64,000 nucleotides of DNA, from NCBI GenBank assembly GCA_963205275.1, contig CAUJIH010000047.1, forward strand, positions 42,401-106,400, written 5' to 3'. This DNA is from Verrucomicrobiota bacterium (GTDB lineage: Bacteria > Verrucomicrobiota > Verrucomicrobiia > Verrucomicrobiales > DEV007). Shown here piece after piece: positions 63,556-64,000 of this stretch; position 1 is the first letter of the stretch, and the number at the start of each line of letters is the position of its first letter. Under the pieces are notes generated by a model. It made no database searches. It had not been told where the DNA came from and saw nothing but the letters and a program-made list of their open reading frames with translations. A program made the position numbers and the translations under genes.

Positions 63556-64000
63556 ATGGAATTCGTAAAGGCGGTTCTCACTCATTGGTTTTTCTGGGGC
63601 TTTATTCTCGGATTCGTTTTCTGTGTTCTGTCGATGCAGTCACACTGGAAGACGAAGCGAGAACTGAAGAAGCTGAAGGGACATATCTCCGACAAACTGG
63701 AGATCGAAGCAGATAATCTTGCCGACCTGAAGAAGGAAAAAGAATCTTTAAAGCAGCAGAATGAGAATCTGCGGATCAAAGTCAAGGAACTTCAGGCTGT
63801 GAGCGGAAGCCCTGCAGCACTCACGAGAGAATTGGAAATCTATGCTCGGGCTGAAAAATCGATGATGATCGCGGCTCCGGGTTTTGCTCCTGCGTGGGAA
63901 AAGGCGAAGTCCGAAGCTCTCGCCGGAATCGAATCCGAGGAAGCAGGCAAGACGCTGGGAGGAAAGATTCTCGGACTCTTCACTTCACACAAGAGCGGCG
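63556..64000 (+). CDS. membrane-anchored coiled-coil protein, N-terminal part (cut by window edge)
   Basis: The frame opens at ATG 63556 and runs off the window, 148 codons. Residues 1-27 are a TM anchor (LTHWFFWGFILGFVFCVLSM). Residues 33-85 form a Lys/Glu/Leu-rich coiled coil (RELKKLKGHISDKLEIEADN, then LADLKKEKESLKQQNENLRI), and the following part is helical. There is no sign of a domain; similar tiny-anchor coiled-coil proteins in this phylum are unassigned. It diverges from zwf with 115 bp between starts. Confidence 0.7.
   Translation, partial: MEFVKAVLTHWFFWGFILGFVFCVLSMQSHWKTKRELKKLKGHISDKLEIEADNLADLKKEKESLKQQNENLRIKVKELQAVSGSPAALTRELEIYARAEKSMMIAAPGFAPAWEKAKSEALAGIESEEAGKTLGGKILGLFTSHKSG

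Overview
The window is chromosomal DNA from a member of the Verrucomicrobiota. Two separate copies of the Verru_Chthon cassette (families A, B, C and D, known chiefly from Verrucomicrobium and Chthoniobacter relatives) lie near its two ends. The other genes fit this phylum: secreted PQQ-propeller and sorbosone-dehydrogenase-like proteins fused to cytochrome c, DUF6807/PmoA and ThuA-like proteins, tandem neutral-ceramidase-like proteins, and a Lys/Ala-rich small basic protein. No rRNA, tRNA, CRISPR array, integrase or transposase was seen, so this is ordinary core and accessory chromosome rather than an island.

Layout. 1-2.6 kb: end of cassette 1 (A fragment, then B, C, D). 2.8-10.2 kb: PQQ-propeller protein, a membrane coiled-coil protein, two copies of a 168-bp intergenic repeat, a basic H1-like protein, an LRR lipoprotein, a LysR regulator and a DacB-type PBP. 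10.4-13.2 kb: an unassigned cluster of a 76-aa protein, a GAF protein, a cytoplasmic subtilase and a membrane-anchored PqqD-like protein. 13.3-17.1 kb: tandem ceramidase-like genes, the second fused to an alpha/beta hydrolase. 17.2-20.9 kb: a short-repeat protein, then a PepSY protein and a TonB receptor behind a Fur-box-like palindrome. 21-31 kb: glgX, a four-gene coupled operon (coiled-coil protein, pseudopilin, ABC ATPase, permease), uvrA, and a second ABC pair. 31-41 kb: a GSDH/PKD/cytochrome c protein, a DUF255 thioredoxin-like protein, fabD, an ABC exporter, a glycosyltransferase, a ThuA-like protein and an HAD phosphatase. 41-50 kb: two small unknown proteins, a DUF6807 protein, two small envelope proteins, pdxA, a YlbF-family protein with a Cys tail, a Tsp-type protease, a gene remnant and an alpha-hydroxy-acid oxidase. 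50.4-54.5 kb: a cobalamin riboswitch followed by class I ribonucleotide reductase genes. 54.6-55.5 kb: a divergent folP. 55.5-61.8 kb: the complete second cassette with order D-B-C-A plus one extra secreted protein. 61.9-64 kb: zwf and the start of a membrane coiled-coil gene.

The most unusual locus is the ribonucleotide reductase operon. Its R2 subunit is one continuous 570-residue reading frame that joins an FMN-binding split-barrel (PNPOx-like) domain, an ATP-cone and a complete Tyr-radical R2 domain, while its R1 partner has no ATP-cone. A well-matched cobalamin riboswitch lies upstream on the same strand. Together they suggest a B12-repressed class I enzyme whose allosteric control sits in the radical subunit and which carries its own putative flavin module. 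The 10.4-13.2 kb cluster and the two differently ordered Verru_Chthon cassettes are the next most interesting. All family assignments come from reading motifs by eye; no database search was run.
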